From NCBI RefSeq assembly GCF_000350225.1, contig NW_005178764.1, forward strand, positions 1-64,000: a stretch of DNA of 64,000 nucleotides, in the 5' to 3' direction. The notes under the pieces are model-generated. The model ran no database searches and had not been told where the DNA came from. It saw nothing but the letters and a program-made list of their open reading frames with translations. How positions within the stretch are numbered: position 1 is the stretch's first letter; every line of letters begins with the position of its first letter. Source of the stretch: Chondrus crispus. Taxonomy: Eukaryota; Rhodophyta; Florideophyceae; Gigartinales; Gigartinaceae. The position numbers were made by a program, and so were the translations under genes. Positions 51,754-62,532 of the stretch are shown here, piece by piece.

Positions 51754-52728
51754 TAGCGATGAATTACGGTGTTTACGAAGAGGCTGGGGCTCATTCTGTA
51801 CGGATAGCGGTCGTGCCGGACTGTCACGAGCCTCGGAAAGTGCCCTTTGGAGATGTGCAATAGTGGTGGTGGGTATGTCGACAGACGAATATCATGGTGC
51901 AGACGACTGCTCAGTGCTGCAATATCTAGGGATGTTTCTGAAAGCCACTTGGTGGTGGTCAGAAGCTGCAGAAGTGTCGAAACAGTATTCTGCGTTATGC
52001 ATATGACAAATCAATCCTATGAAGAGCTGTATGGCACAACAACGTTCACCATATTAGGCAAAAGCTCAATGTAGGTGCGTCACCAAGCAGTTTGTCGCGA
52101 AAAAATCTGATGAAACGTTGTTGCGAAACAATAAATGGCATCGAAGGGCGATCCACCGGATACGTTCTTATCGTTAGATGGAGCAATACAAATGCGCCGA
52201 TGTCACTCTCAGTCATAGTAAAAGTCAACACTGTGCGTAACGTGCAGAAAAATAAAAATTAATCGACATGAAACACTGTTGCACCCAACGGGGCAGTGGT
52301 AATAGCACTGTTTCATGGCTCCACAGTATCATGAGGTGATTATGGATATTTACCACTCCAGGTCGCTAATCAGCAGCAACACATATTACAGGAGTTTCAG
52401 TGCAGGTAGATGAAGGAATAGCGCGAACAAACCAATAACACGCATTGTTCCAACACGTTAAAAAATACCGCAGAAATTCGAACACATTATTACAGATGAT
52501 CTGAACACTAATATTATGCCTTCACAATACTGTATGAAACCGCCCAAATTACTATTTTTGTTCTAATTATCAGGAAGATGCCCCTGATGTGTTCGTGAGT
52601 TCGATTCTCACCGCGTGCACTTGGGCGGAGCAATGTTTGTATGTTTGTGTCACACTTGGGAACGTACCTGCCTGTGTGTTGTGCAGTGACCCGCGCCGTG
52701 TGTTTGGCGTCCCTTGGTCGAGGGGGAG
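51754..52728. other. Intergenic; isolated tRNA T-arm-like sequence
   Basis: No gene is supported. GTGAGTTCGATTCTCAC at 52599-52615 forms a perfect 5-bp T-arm with a TTCGATT loop followed by an acceptor-like CGCGTGC, and TCAGG/CCTGA upstream could be an anticodon stem, but no D-arm or matching 5' acceptor strand is present. It is likely a tRNA-derived remnant. Confidence 0.4.
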
Positions 52729-52834
52729 TGTTGAAATGGTAAGCGGGCCCAAGGGGACACCTAGAAGCCAGCGCCTGTGGCTTAGTGGTTAATGAATTTT
52801 TGCGGCAGATTTTTTAGACCACGATTTTAACATC
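52729..52834 (+). repeat. Dispersed ~107-bp repeat with A-box-like motif (copy 2)
   Basis: Partner of 40858-40966. Here the A-box-like TGGCTTAGTGG is a better consensus match, and a T-arm/B-box-like sequence lies 170 bp upstream rather than downstream, so a complete polymerase III promoter is not formed in the usual order. Confidence 0.7.
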
Positions 52835-53329
52835 ACGCTGCCCCGCTCCAGCGCGAGAACAGTCTCAACGCTGTATACGCACTTCGTATTGCATGCAGAA
52901 GGCGTGGGGGCGCGAGACAAATAAACAGCGAAAAGGCGCAGAAGATTAAGAGGCAGGAAGCAAGAGTGGTTGGGAGGATGCTTGAGTTGGCATGAAAGAT
53001 AAGTGCAAGAGTAGAAGCGGGGAGTCGAGAAACATATGAGAACACAGAGTAATGGGGGCCCGGGATGGAGGAGGGATCTGCTGTCGATTTTATGTGAAGC
53101 TTGTAGCGAGATCACTGGGTCGGAAATATCTATTGTGTAATGGTGAGAAATAATGGATCTCAAATATTTGGTAAGAAATTGGCGGAAATTGGATCGACTA
53201 ATTGGATCGACTACTTTGGTACAAGGTTGCGTTGTGAGACCAAGGTTTAAAGCTGATTCCTCAGTTCTCCAGCTGACGTAACATGGCTTCTTGCGATAAG
53301 GAGGTGAAGAAGAAGCAGAATGCTGCATT

Positions 53330-53803
53330 TTATTTCGTTATACTACCATGTACGTGAGCGATGTGTTTCTGCATCCCCTTCCTTCTTCGACGTTCAAGCA
53401 ATTGGGACTTGGACAGTTTGCCAGTTTCTGGGTTTTTCTTCTCAGCATGCCTTGCTCTTATTCCCCGTCTTCGGTTCCTTGTTCGTCGTCCTGTTCGCCT
53501 GGCTAGCTGTAAAATTTCTTTTTGTAGTTCCTTATCTTCGTCATCCCCTAAGTATTGCGCGGCCATCGAAAGGCGGTCGTAGACAAGGCTCTCAATTCGC
53601 TCCTTACGCCGCACACTCATCTGTGCTGCAACCTTTCTCAGTTCCTCTCCTTTTTCCGGGCTTTCCTCCGAAAGCCACCCAGTCCATAACTCGAACGTGT
53701 AGTGGTATTCATTGTCGTGGTTGGCACACTGAGCTTGACTCTCCACATCGCAAACATTGCTTTCCACTACATAGTCCGGCTCAGGCCAAACTTCCTCTTC
53801 CAT
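53330..53803 (-). CDS. Hypothetical basic protein
   Basis: 157 residues from the ATG at 53803. The N-terminal half is acidic with a helix-rich segment (YTFELWTGWLSEESPEKGEE), the C-terminal half is very Arg/Lys-rich (RRTGRRTRNRRRGIRARHAE), suggesting nucleic-acid binding or a nuclear-localisation signal. No family recognised. The opposite strand is also open over most of the region, so expression is uncertain. Confidence 0.35.
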   Translation of the reverse strand: MEEEVWPEPDYVVESNVCDVESQAQCANHDNEYHYTFELWTGWLSEESPEKGEELRKVAAQMSVRRKERIESLVYDRLSMAAQYLGDDEDKELQKEILQLARRTGRRTRNRRRGIRARHAEKKNPETGKLSKSQLLERRRRKGMQKHIAHVHGSITK

Positions 53804-54044
53804 TCATTCATGCGTGCGACCCGGTGTGCTCGGTCGTTCAATCTCATCTTCGACCGCAGCATAGTGACTGCCTCCGACCCTGCTTTCATTTTCTCTCTGT
53901 ATCTTTTCCATACGACTCGAGAAGTCTTTGGAGACTTCCATCAGAGTCTCTAGAATGCTGAACTTATTGCGCCCCTCCACCTTCTAAATTAACCCAAGGT
54001 CTCCTTGGCCTCTGCATTGTCACCTGTTTCGTGCACAACAGTAA

Positions 54045-54478
54045 GAGCAAGTCTAGCCGTGTTGCAAATCCCAATATTTGGCTAAAATTTAGACATGGGG
54101 CAAGTCTAGCAGTGCAGTATGTCCAAATTATTTGGTGCATACCACATGATTTGGTGTATACTTGCTGTTATCCACCGACACAAATACACCTTGAAATACA
54201 CCAACAAGTCCCAAAATTTATTTTAAAACTAGATTGGTTCAGCCAATGAGAGTGTCAGGTGTATTCACAGCTCTAGTTCCCGGTTCCCGTCCAATTATCC
54301 CACTCCTCATCATGAATGCTGAACACTCTCCAAGTAAATTTACTATACCCCGAGTACGAGATGCTGTTACAGTAGCTGGTGACACCGAAACTGCTGGGGC
54401 TGCCAATGATAGTTTCTAAATCGTGGTCTATATTTTCGAATATGTGGTGTATATTTTACCCAGCTGCTATACTTGCTC
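54045..54478. mobile_element. PIF/Harbinger-type MITE with TAA duplication
   Basis: The left end GAGCAAGTCTAGC (54045-54057) and right end GCTATACTTGCTC (54466-54478) are inverted with one mismatch, each bordered by TAA (54042-54044 and 54479-54481), the 3-bp target typical of PIF/Harbinger. The left end motif is repeated internally at 54099. The 434-bp interior has no transposase frame. Confidence 0.7.
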
Positions 54479-54499
54479 TAAGTGACGTACAGTGGCTTT

Positions 54500-55200
54500 G
54501 CAGTAGGATCACGAGAGGGCGGGTGGATGTCAGGGCTCGGTTTCCCTGTCTTGCGCACAGCGGAGGGAGCGGGTTCTACGTGGTTGTAAATAAAGTCTTT
54601 TATCATACGCGATATGCACCGTGATTATAATACAATTCTCAATAAACTGAATTACAGTAGTGGCAAAAGAAGCCGGAATTCTTGAAAAACTCAAAGTGTT
54701 CTAACTTATCACAGCCCTCCGCCTGTCCAGTCCAAATATCCGTCAACAAGTAAACATTTACTTGCCACTTGGTAAACATTGACCACCCGTCGACGGGTAA
54801 ATATGTTCAAGCAAACATGTACCCGCTACTGGGCAAATCAATGTGGGAATGCCATTTCCACTGCTGCATGCGCATGTGCGCTCTATATACCTACGTACCG
54901 CACTTGATCTTCTGGATGATATAAACTGGACTGTTTTTGTAGTGTAGAGCGACACAATCTTTGGTACATCATACAAATAGATGTAGATACAACAATTCTT
55001 ATGAGTTCGATCTGTGAAGTCCAATTCTCTTCCATTGGTGAAGCTGCGTCAGATTACGCAGCGCTAATCAGATTTAATTACTCAGTAATAAAGCGCAAAT
55101 GAGAAGGCAACATCCTGCAAACTTTAATATTCTTAATGCGACTTCAAGATTGTGAGTGTTTTCTATGGCGAGGACGCTTGAGCGTGGCGACATACATACT
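54500..55200. other. Intergenic, no supported gene
   Basis: AT-rich sequence with several short dyads, such as ACCCGTCGACGGGT at 54784-54797, and a TAAACATTTACTTGCC-type motif that recurs with variation at 54749, 54770 and 55401. No gene is seen. Confidence 0.4.
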
Positions 55201-55380
55201 GTGCTCTCATCATGAGTTTCGAAACTTCAAAAAGGGACTCAAAAACTCATTATGAGTTTCAAACCCCCCAAAAACGTGTTCAAAGCTCAAAATGAGTTTC
55301 CAACTCCCAAAAAAGGTATTCGAAACTCAAAATGAGTTTCGAACCCCCAAAAACGGTATTCGAAATTCAAAATGAGGTTG
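55201..55380. repeat. Palindromic CTCAT-ATGAG repeat cluster (left)
   Basis: At least four units of the type AAACTCA(T/A)AATGAGTTTC separated by AACCCCCAAAAAnGG(T/G)ATTCG. The core AAACTCATTATGAGTTT is itself a perfect palindrome. A related cluster with the same words is found at 58904-59125, about 3.7 kb to the right, and the two border the MULE-like relic. Confidence 0.85.
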
Positions 55381-55693
55381 ACATCACATATTCCGTGAAC
55401 AAGTTAACATTTGCCTGCTCTTCACTTAATATTGACTACCTCAACAATGGTCCTATGAAAACATCGGCCCTCAAAACATGTGGCTTACTCACTTCATGAG
55501 TATAGTACCCATGAAACACATTCCATACTCGAAGTTGTAGTTTAGTCAGTCTTTGAACAGTTCTACACAGCTATAAACGCTTTTCAAAGTCCATCGGTCG
55601 CTCTGTGATCTTGAGAAGAAATATAGGACTCAATAGGATAGCACAGATACCTTCAACACATAAGCCTCGTTACCATTTCACTTTCGTGCCCAC

Positions 55694-58513
55694 TTACAGA
55701 TCTCTATCAGAAGCATCAACATGAATACAGTTCACGGCAGGTTCATTCTTTTCCAAGCATTGAGCGTTCTTGATATCGTCGCCACTCGTTTTGATTCTCA
55801 AGAACAACGTCGAGATAACTTTGCGCAGGAGGAGATCCTGTGGTACTTCCTTCAGGCAACTCAGAATCTCAATTCGGGCATCAAATGCTGACAACGCATT
55901 TTCAACTTTCATTGTCAGATCTATAAGCTTTTCCATCTGTACAGCTGAGGCTTCTTCGACAATCTCGTTCATTTCCTCCGCTACAGTCTTCTGAATCATT
56001 TCATTTCTAACAAGTCTCCCTTCATTGCGTTCCAACTTTTATGCTTCGTGTCTGAACGAGATACGGAAGCTTTAAATTTTCTTTCGGGACTGCCTGGGAT
56101 AATACCGACAGAATTGGATCTCTTCTGTTTTTTCTGCGGATATTTTGATTCAGATGGGGCAACCAGAGAGTCAAATTGCTGTCGCTTGCGAATTATGTTG
56201 TAAGCGCCAACCTCACTATCCAATCCAAGCGATTCCTCGACTGAAATGTTGTCAAAATCTTCGAGTTGTTTGGCGGCAATGGCTGAGCTAATCTGTACGC
56301 CACAGATGTGATGTCCTCTCCTATTTTGGCTCTCATCGATGTTTGTGTCCTGAAATCCAGTGCGGAAACTTTGATCAGCCATATTTGAAAACGCTGTAAT
56401 GGTCCACGTCTTGAAGGGGTATTTTGGTACCCAATCTGCCCAAGACCTGTCCAGCGATCTGACGTAGTCCAGAACCTCGTTTGCTTCAACAGTGCTTTTG
56501 CAGTTGTGCATTTTCATCATCATTCTATAGAACACATCTCTGATATTGACCGGTAGTCAGGCCGCCCGTCGCCTTTCATCCCTGTCAAAAATGAACAGTA
56601 CAACCAATCAAGAAGTTTTCCACATGCATGCGTGCTGAACCTCCGAGTATCGATTAAAGGGAAAGGGCAATTCCTTCTAATTCAGCGGCATCGAAGTCAG
56701 TAGTTATTGACCTGATTTCGATGCACCGGATCCCGCATTGGTCTAGATTGAACACGTATGGTACGCGTATTAAGCATAAACTTTGCGGCGCACTCACAGC
56801 TCTTCTCCAGTATGTCTGCATGTGATCCAGGAACAGTTTCCATCCCATACAGTACGAATCATGCGTAAGTCGGTTCATCATGAATCTGGCCACGACAATT
56901 CCCTTCGTTCCTGATAGGCCGGGATGGGCTTGTGCTACAAAATTGTATAAATAACACGAAACTTTAGCAGACAATCATAATGGCTTGAAACTTTCTTTTG
57001 TCGACATGACAACCTTCACCATAGAAACGTCATTTTCAAATGTCTTGAAGGTCGCATCTCCCGCAAAGCAAGATGACTGCGCTCCTTTTGCGATCATTAA
57101 ATTAGTTGCTAAAGAACCACCGCTCCTCCTTTTTCTACAGTTCTGGCTTCTCCCACATATTCGTTTTTCTCATCCGCTGTCATTTCAAACAAAGTTCCAA
57201 TGCTTTCTCTTTCTTTTGCGCCAGATTGCATTGCCGTGCACATATCGTAAATTATGTGGTCACTTACAGAAACCCCGGAACCTCTAGCTCCAAAGCTCTG
57301 CAATAGTTTCTTCTGAACCTCCAATTTTATGTGGGCTGCGGGGGCTCCTCTCGACTTGCGAGATTCTACAACAATATGAGTATCTTTCGCGAAAGAGGAT
57401 ACAAGCGGGGGTGGCGGGGGATGGCTGTGTATTCTTTGAAAGTAGACAAAACAAATCTTCTTTTGTTCTCCCGGCAGTCCTCGCAATATACCACCCCTTC
57501 TGTAGACCGCGGTATCGCACGACACCTGACCGACCGGTTGTGTGAGAATTAATTTTACAGGGCAAGCCCCAGTCTCAATAAGAGACGTTCCGTGATCCGG
57601 ACATTGAGCGGTTCTCTTTCCCTTGTCGAGGAAGAACATGCAGTCCTCTTTTCTGCAGTCTGCGACTCTCCCGCTATGTAACATCTCTTGCAATTCAAGC
57701 AGAGCCTTATCTGTCAACCCATGTAGAGATTGAGATGAAGGCTTCCGCGACGCCCAACCTTCGACGCTAGACCTTTTATCCGCATCTCCCTTTCGAAAAC
57801 CGGAACAACCAAAGAAATACTCTCCAGTGGATCTGTTCTTTCTAAATTTGGGGACTCTTAGACATTTTTGCACTTCCCTTAGAGCTCCTTGTGATTCAGT
57901 AGGAGTCCTGATGTATTTACAACATCCACCCGCACTGTGGACGTTTTTGCACCGACAAAAACAAAGTCCTTGCCAAACGCTTAGTGGTATGCTGCGCAGA
58001 GGCACTACCATCCTTCCTCTCCCTCTGTTCAGAAAGAAGCTGCTCAAACGTTTCACTATTTCCGTGTCTTCTCCCGCTAAATGAAGACGGTACTAGCGCA
58101 CAATGCTTCACTCCGAGGCACTTGTATCTCCGCTTCTGCATGATTTCGCTGCTTTACAGAATTGGAATGCGCCCATCACAGTTTCCGTTAGCCTTGAAGC
58201 GATAAACCAATTGATTTAAAACCTGACTGCTTGTCTGACCGCGAATTATATGCAGAACGCTATCCTCACTTGTTTCAAGCATGGAAATAACGAGAGAATT
58301 ATGAGATTGCAAGCTCTCTGCCATAATTCTTGAACAAACATGATACACGACAGACGCAGACCCTGTCATAATCTTAATAACAGTAGTCTTTGGGAGCAAC
58401 TTGGTCTCCTTCACGTCCATGACCGAAGTAATTTGTGACCTATCATGACATGAAGATGTCAGTATAGGAGTTCCAACATCAGGAGGGAAAAGAGGAGACT
58501 CTCTGGTCTTCAC
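55694..58513 (-). pseudogene. Decayed MULE-like transposase region
   Basis: Several minus-strand frames in sequence: 58154-58513 (Ser/Thr-rich), 57109-58056, 56654-56974, 55996-56535 and 55694-56035. The ORF 57109-58056 has a Cys-rich part (CFCRCKNVHSAGGCCKY ... KFRKNRSTGEYFFGCSGF) and then CPVKLILTQP ... HSHPPPPPLV, the His-Pro pattern of FLYWCH/FAR1-like zinc fingers in MULE proteins, followed by a conserved helical block. The frames at 56654-56974 and 55996-56535 contain GWKLFLDHMQTYWRRA and a TNIDESQNRRG motif like the TNN-x-ES-x-N segment near the end of MULE transposase domains. The DDE core is not visible in one frame. Family assignment is tentative. Confidence 0.45.
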
Positions 58514-58903
58514 TTTGGGACGTCTGTGGATGAGTTAGGTTAATGACTTCCTCGAGCTCATCCACTGCTGCGTAATTGATACTGCTCATCCTGTTCGATC
58601 TGCCGAAAGCAACTTTGCAAATCAGTGAGACTATACTTTTCTGAACATAGGGAATGACCTACAAATCTTCTCTGCCTCTACACAGTTTTGGTAAAAAAAC
58701 ATCATATTAAAATGGTCTCAATGAAAAGGCTGCACTCAACAAAGAACAACAAAAACGTAACGTTACAAGCGAGTACAGGAATTGTACAGTAAGTTACAAA
58801 CCACATCAAGGCAGCTATGCTCCGCTCCAGACTTATTTTTGGTCCAAAATAAAACGCAAATAACACTGTGCACGGATTCTACAAATGAAGGACAGATGAT
58901 GTA

Positions 58904-59125
58904 CTCTCATTATGAGTTTCGAGTACCAAAAAAAGGGACTCGAAACTCAAAATGAGAATGGTCTCGAATCATTCCCAGGGGGGCTTCAGAGGCGGAGCAG
59001 GTGCTGTACTGTTCACATGCACAGTATCGCCATTTTGAGTTCGGAGTACCAAAAAAAGGGACTCAAAACTCATAATGAGTTTCGAACCCCAAAAAAGGGA
59101 CTCGAAACTCATAATGAGAATGACC
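58904..59125. repeat. Palindromic CTCAT-ATGAG repeat cluster (right)
   Basis: Four or more units with CTCATTATGAGTTTCGA, CTCAAAATGAGAATG and AAAAAAAGGGACTCGAAACT, partly inverted relative to the left cluster. The units are interrupted by non-repeat sequence (58973-59030). Confidence 0.8.
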
Positions 59126-59894
59126 TCGCCCCATGCGCAGGGGCCCTCCAAGGGCGCAGCAAGATTTGCAATTTTCACGTGTGCTGTAGGTGTACATTGC
59201 GTTTCGCAACCTCAAAAAGGTGAGTCGCTTGTTGGTAATGCCCTTAGTGTGAGCTTGGGAGTGTGCGGGGACCCGTAGAATAGTACACTAATTTTGCGTT
59301 TGTGGTATAACCCCAAACGCAAATTAGATTAGGATTGGATCAGGGACAGTAAGGCAACGAGCCTTACAGCCATGCGCGCACACACGTGTCCTCCACGTGT
59401 ACGGGACGCGTACTACATGTGGACTGTCAGCCCCGCCGGCTGACAGCGCTACAGTGTCGGTAGACCGGCACTACTGTAGAGTTATGATAGACTACGATGT
59501 ACATTAAATATGAGCGGACCGCCGGCGGTGGAGGACGACAAGCACGGACTTGTCAAGGATCCTCCACCTTGGTCCGCCCGCTTACATTTAGGTACTTCCG
59601 TCCGTTTTACCTAGAAGTAGCACCGCGCGCGGGTTGAGGACGCGCGTAGCACGCACACGAGCCGGCTCCGCCTCCGCCCGTCGGTACTGGAACGTCACCC
59701 AGTACCGCTCCGGGGCGTCGAGGCGTAGAACCGCTCGCACGTGCGCGCGTCCTCCCCGATCCCGCTCTACCACCGCTACCTCGAGCCCGTGCTCGGTACC
59801 GTGGGTGGGCCGTGCTTCTGTCTTCCCGCCGATCGTGGTCTTCCCGAACTGTCAGTACTCACCCCCCTTGTCGTTGGGGGTGATTATACTACAG

Positions 59895-59912
59895 TGGTCT
59901 CCCGACCTAGAA
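59895..59912 (+). promoter_or_regulatory. Primer-binding site
   Basis: TGGTCTCCCGACCTAGAA begins one base after the CA end of the LTR. TGG plus a GC-rich acceptor-stem complement is the standard tRNA-primer site; the tRNA 3' end would read GGTCGGGAGACCA. The tRNA species was not identified. Confidence 0.55.
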
Positions 59913-59970
59913 GACTCTCAAGATCGAACCGAGAAGACTATCGTTTACCTCCGCGTCCGTACGCGTCGAG

Positions 59971-62532
59971 ATGAGTGGCGAATATCCCACCTCGATTCGC
60001 TCGGAGCCCGCCGATGTGCGAGAGGCCGCGCTCCGCGTCCGAGTCGGCGACGGCGACGCTGGTCTCCGAGACTGCGAACCGTCGCCCGACTTCTCCGAAG
60101 GACGCGCACGCGCGATGTACGATCGCATCGCGGAGTATATCGAAGATGTCCGAACATCCCTCCGTATCGACGTCTCCGACAGCGTTTACGCCCGCTGTAT
60201 GGATGAGTTGCGCTCCCTCCGCGAAGGAAGGTTTGAGCGCGTAACTCAGTCCTTGGAGAACCTGCGCGCTCTCGTCGACCAGCTACAGTCCCGTTTGGTA
60301 CTGGTCGAAGAGGCGCGCATCGATTCCCCCGCCGTGGACGTTGCGGGTCGACCTGCAAGTGCAAACTCCGGGGTCCGACGCGACCCGCAACCCTTCCCAT
60401 CAGCCGAACAGATGGGAGCGTTCGCGCACATGGCGGCGGAGCTCAACTCAACGCGCCGCCGCGCCCGTGAGATGGAACAGACCTCGGCCGAGAGGCCGCC
60501 CGGAGCCCCCTCGAGTGGGCCCGGTGCCACTGTTCCACCAGGCGCATCCGGAGCGCAGGAGTGGCCCCCGACTGGAGCCGTCACCAGTCGGAGGGCGGAG
60601 GACATCAAGCCGACGGCGGACGCGAACTTCGCGTCCGAGACTCAAGCCCTGCCGTATGCATCCGGAAGCATGCGGCAGTCCCGACGGGTACCGGACGCAC
60701 CCGAGCGTGGCCGTGGAGGAGTCGCCCGCGGATCAGGGGAACCGATTCTCCCCTTCGATCCTCGCTGGGGCGGCTACCAGCCAGCGGATCTTATCGCGTA
60801 TCCCGGCGCCGTCGACGTCCGAACGTTGCCCGTCACGCCGTTCGGAACGTTGGGCCCCGCCGAACCCGGGCTCGAGCCCGTCCACACCATGATACAGGAG
60901 TTCAGCGCCGTCGCTAACTACCGCATGTATCGGTTGGACAACACCTCGAGGCTCGTTACCTCGGGTGACGCGGGACGGATCGCGAAGTACGTCCAACGCT
61001 GCCGTGGGCTCCGTCCCACGATGAAGAGCTTCGACGATACTGACGCGATTCAGTTGCTCCCGTTTCTGAAGGATATCCGGATAACCTTTAATGCCCAGCA
61101 CCTGACCGAAGGTGTGGCAATCCGTGTCTTCGCTCACTTCCTCGAGCGGGACGCGGAGCGGTTGTATACGAGTTACACCATGCACGGCCTCCGCGCCGGC
61201 CAGCTCCACGACGACATGAGCCGGCCTGGTCTTGTCAACCAATTTATCAAACGCTACCTAACCGACGAAGTGTTGGGGGAAGCGTTTGATGCTGTCGCGT
61301 CGGCGCGACAGCTTCCTCACGAAACCGAGAACACGTTCGCAGACCGGCTGGAATCCGCCGCGTTCCGATGCACGGCCGTGTTCTCAGAACAAGCTCTCGC
61401 GCACTACTTCGTGCGCGGTTTGTCCACTGCGACCCGGGCCGCAGTGACAGAGACGATGCAAAGGTTGCCTGGACAACAGAAGACCGAACTCTCAACGATT
61501 CGCCGTATCGCAACGGCCGAGGGTACAACCTACCGCGCTCGTCGCGGGTTGCCGCTGCCGGACCCGAAGCCGGCAGCGAAGGGAGTCCGAACTCCAAGGT
61601 CGCACGGAACGAGTTCGCCGGCGACCGCCCTCCACATTGGAGAAGATGAGTGGCAGGCCGACCCTGTCCTCATCACGCAAGGCTTCGACCGGGCAGGGGG
61701 CCGACCCCCTACGCCAGCTTCCACCGGTTCGACCGGAAGCTTCGCAACGGCGTTCGCACACACGCCGAGGGCCACGGGTGGTCCGAACCATAACATGGCC
61801 GAGCTGGATATCTCCTGTCGAGAAGGAGACCGCGGGCTGCCTAACGTGCCTCGACTCACCGATGAGGAGGCACGCCACGCGGCGACTTTCGCGTCGAACG
61901 ATGGCAGCGCGTACATTTGTTGGCTGTGCCGGACGTACGGCCACGCCATGTACGCGTGCCCGTTCCTGTCTCCTGAACAACGTCAGTTCACGGCGTACAG
62001 GAACTACCGCTATCAGATGGAGACGCGCCCCGGAATGCGCAATCTCATCCAGCAGTCTACGCGGGCAGACCGAGGCCCGCGTCGAGGTGACCCGAGCCGA
62101 TCGGGTGGGGGCGTCCGTTTTGCCCCTCGTGAAGGCGGGTACCGATACCCGAGGACCGATCAAAGGGATCGACGTGACCCTCGTCGGATGGATACGCGAT
62201 ATCCCCGTCGAAATGGGCGAGGCGACCGGGGCCGACCCCCGTTGCCCCAAGGGGTACAGAACGCCATCATGTACCTCCAAGATTGGGCTGGTGAGACGCA
62301 CCCCCAGCCCACGGAAGGAGGCGGAGGGGAGCTCGTTCTCTCCGCCCCTCGAATATTGCAACGGCCGGACGTCGCAATCCAAGGCCACGAAGTATCCGAT
62401 TACTTCGTAGAAGATGCCCAGTCAGGGTGGGGAAACCGTCCCCATCCGCGCGGCCAGGGGCCCGTCGACGCGCTAGCTAACGATAGCCAAGCGAATACCA
62501 CCGACAGCTCGGGTAGTTCGAAAACCCCGTAA
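59971..62532 (+). CDS. gag: Gag polyprotein of an LTR retrotransposon
   Basis: 853 residues from the ATG at 59971. After a polar N-terminal part with a helix (RVTQSLENLRALVDQLQSRL, about 92-111) and a Pro/Gly/Ser-rich linker comes a capsid-like helical domain (about residues 365-520, with VFAHFLERDAERLY, VNQFIKRYLTDEVLGEAFD and ENTFADRLESAAFRC), matching the pattern of retrotransposon gag domains. A CCHC zinc knuckle CWLCRTYGHAMYAC (C-x2-C-x4-H-x4-C) lies at residues 650-663, and is followed by an Arg/Gly-rich nucleic-acid-binding region. The order capsid then knuckle is typical. The gene is intact, uses high G+C codons unlike the neighbouring TEs, and is followed by a pol frame shifted by -1. 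It would assemble virus-like particles around the element's RNA. Confidence 0.85.
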   Translation: MSGEYPTSIRSEPADVREAALRVRVGDGDAGLRDCEPSPDFSEGRARAMYDRIAEYIEDVRTSLRIDVSDSVYARCMDELRSLREGRFERVTQSLENLRALVDQLQSRLVLVEEARIDSPAVDVAGRPASANSGVRRDPQPFPSAEQMGAFAHMAAELNSTRRRAREMEQTSAERPPGAPSSGPGATVPPGASGAQEWPPTGAVTSRRAEDIKPTADANFASETQALPYASGSMRQSRRVPDAPERGRGGVARGSGEPILPFDPRWGGYQPADLIAYPGAVDVRTLPVTPFGTLGPAEPGLEPVHTMIQEFSAVANYRMYRLDNTSRLVTSGDAGRIAKYVQRCRGLRPTMKSFDDTDAIQLLPFLKDIRITFNAQHLTEGVAIRVFAHFLERDAERLYTSYTMHGLRAGQLHDDMSRPGLVNQFIKRYLTDEVLGEAFDAVASARQLPHETENTFADRLESAAFRCTAVFSEQALAHYFVRGLSTATRAAVTETMQRLPGQQKTELSTIRRIATAEGTTYRARRGLPLPDPKPAAKGVRTPRSHGTSSPATALHIGEDEWQADPVLITQGFDRAGGRPPTPASTGSTGSFATAFAHTPRATGGPNHNMAELDISCREGDRGLPNVPRLTDEEARHAATFASNDGSAYICWLCRTYGHAMYACPFLSPEQRQFTAYRNYRYQMETRPGMRNLIQQSTRADRGPRRGDPSRSGGGVRFAPREGGYRYPRTDQRDRRDPRRMDTRYPRRNGRGDRGRPPLPQGVQNAIMYLQDWAGETHPQPTEGGGGELVLSAPRILQRPDVAIQGHEVSDYFVEDAQSGWGNRPHPRGQGPVDALANDSQANTTDSSGSSKTP

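Noticed and set aside
52585-52800. Permuted tRNA gene
   Set aside because: The 3' acceptor-like CGCGTGC has no complement at the start of the downstream 5'-half-like sequence, the D-arm is missing, and the 40858 copy lacks the T-arm altogether.
53320-53961. 213-codon plus-strand frame opposite the hypothetical protein
   Set aside because: No recognisable features; its Ser/Pro/Phe-rich reading is the usual antisense of an Arg/Glu-rich coding strand.
55201-59125. CRISPR array from the repeated CTCAT/ATGAG units
   Set aside because: Units and spacers are irregular, spacers are themselves A/C-rich repeats, no cas genes are present, and the context is eukaryotic.
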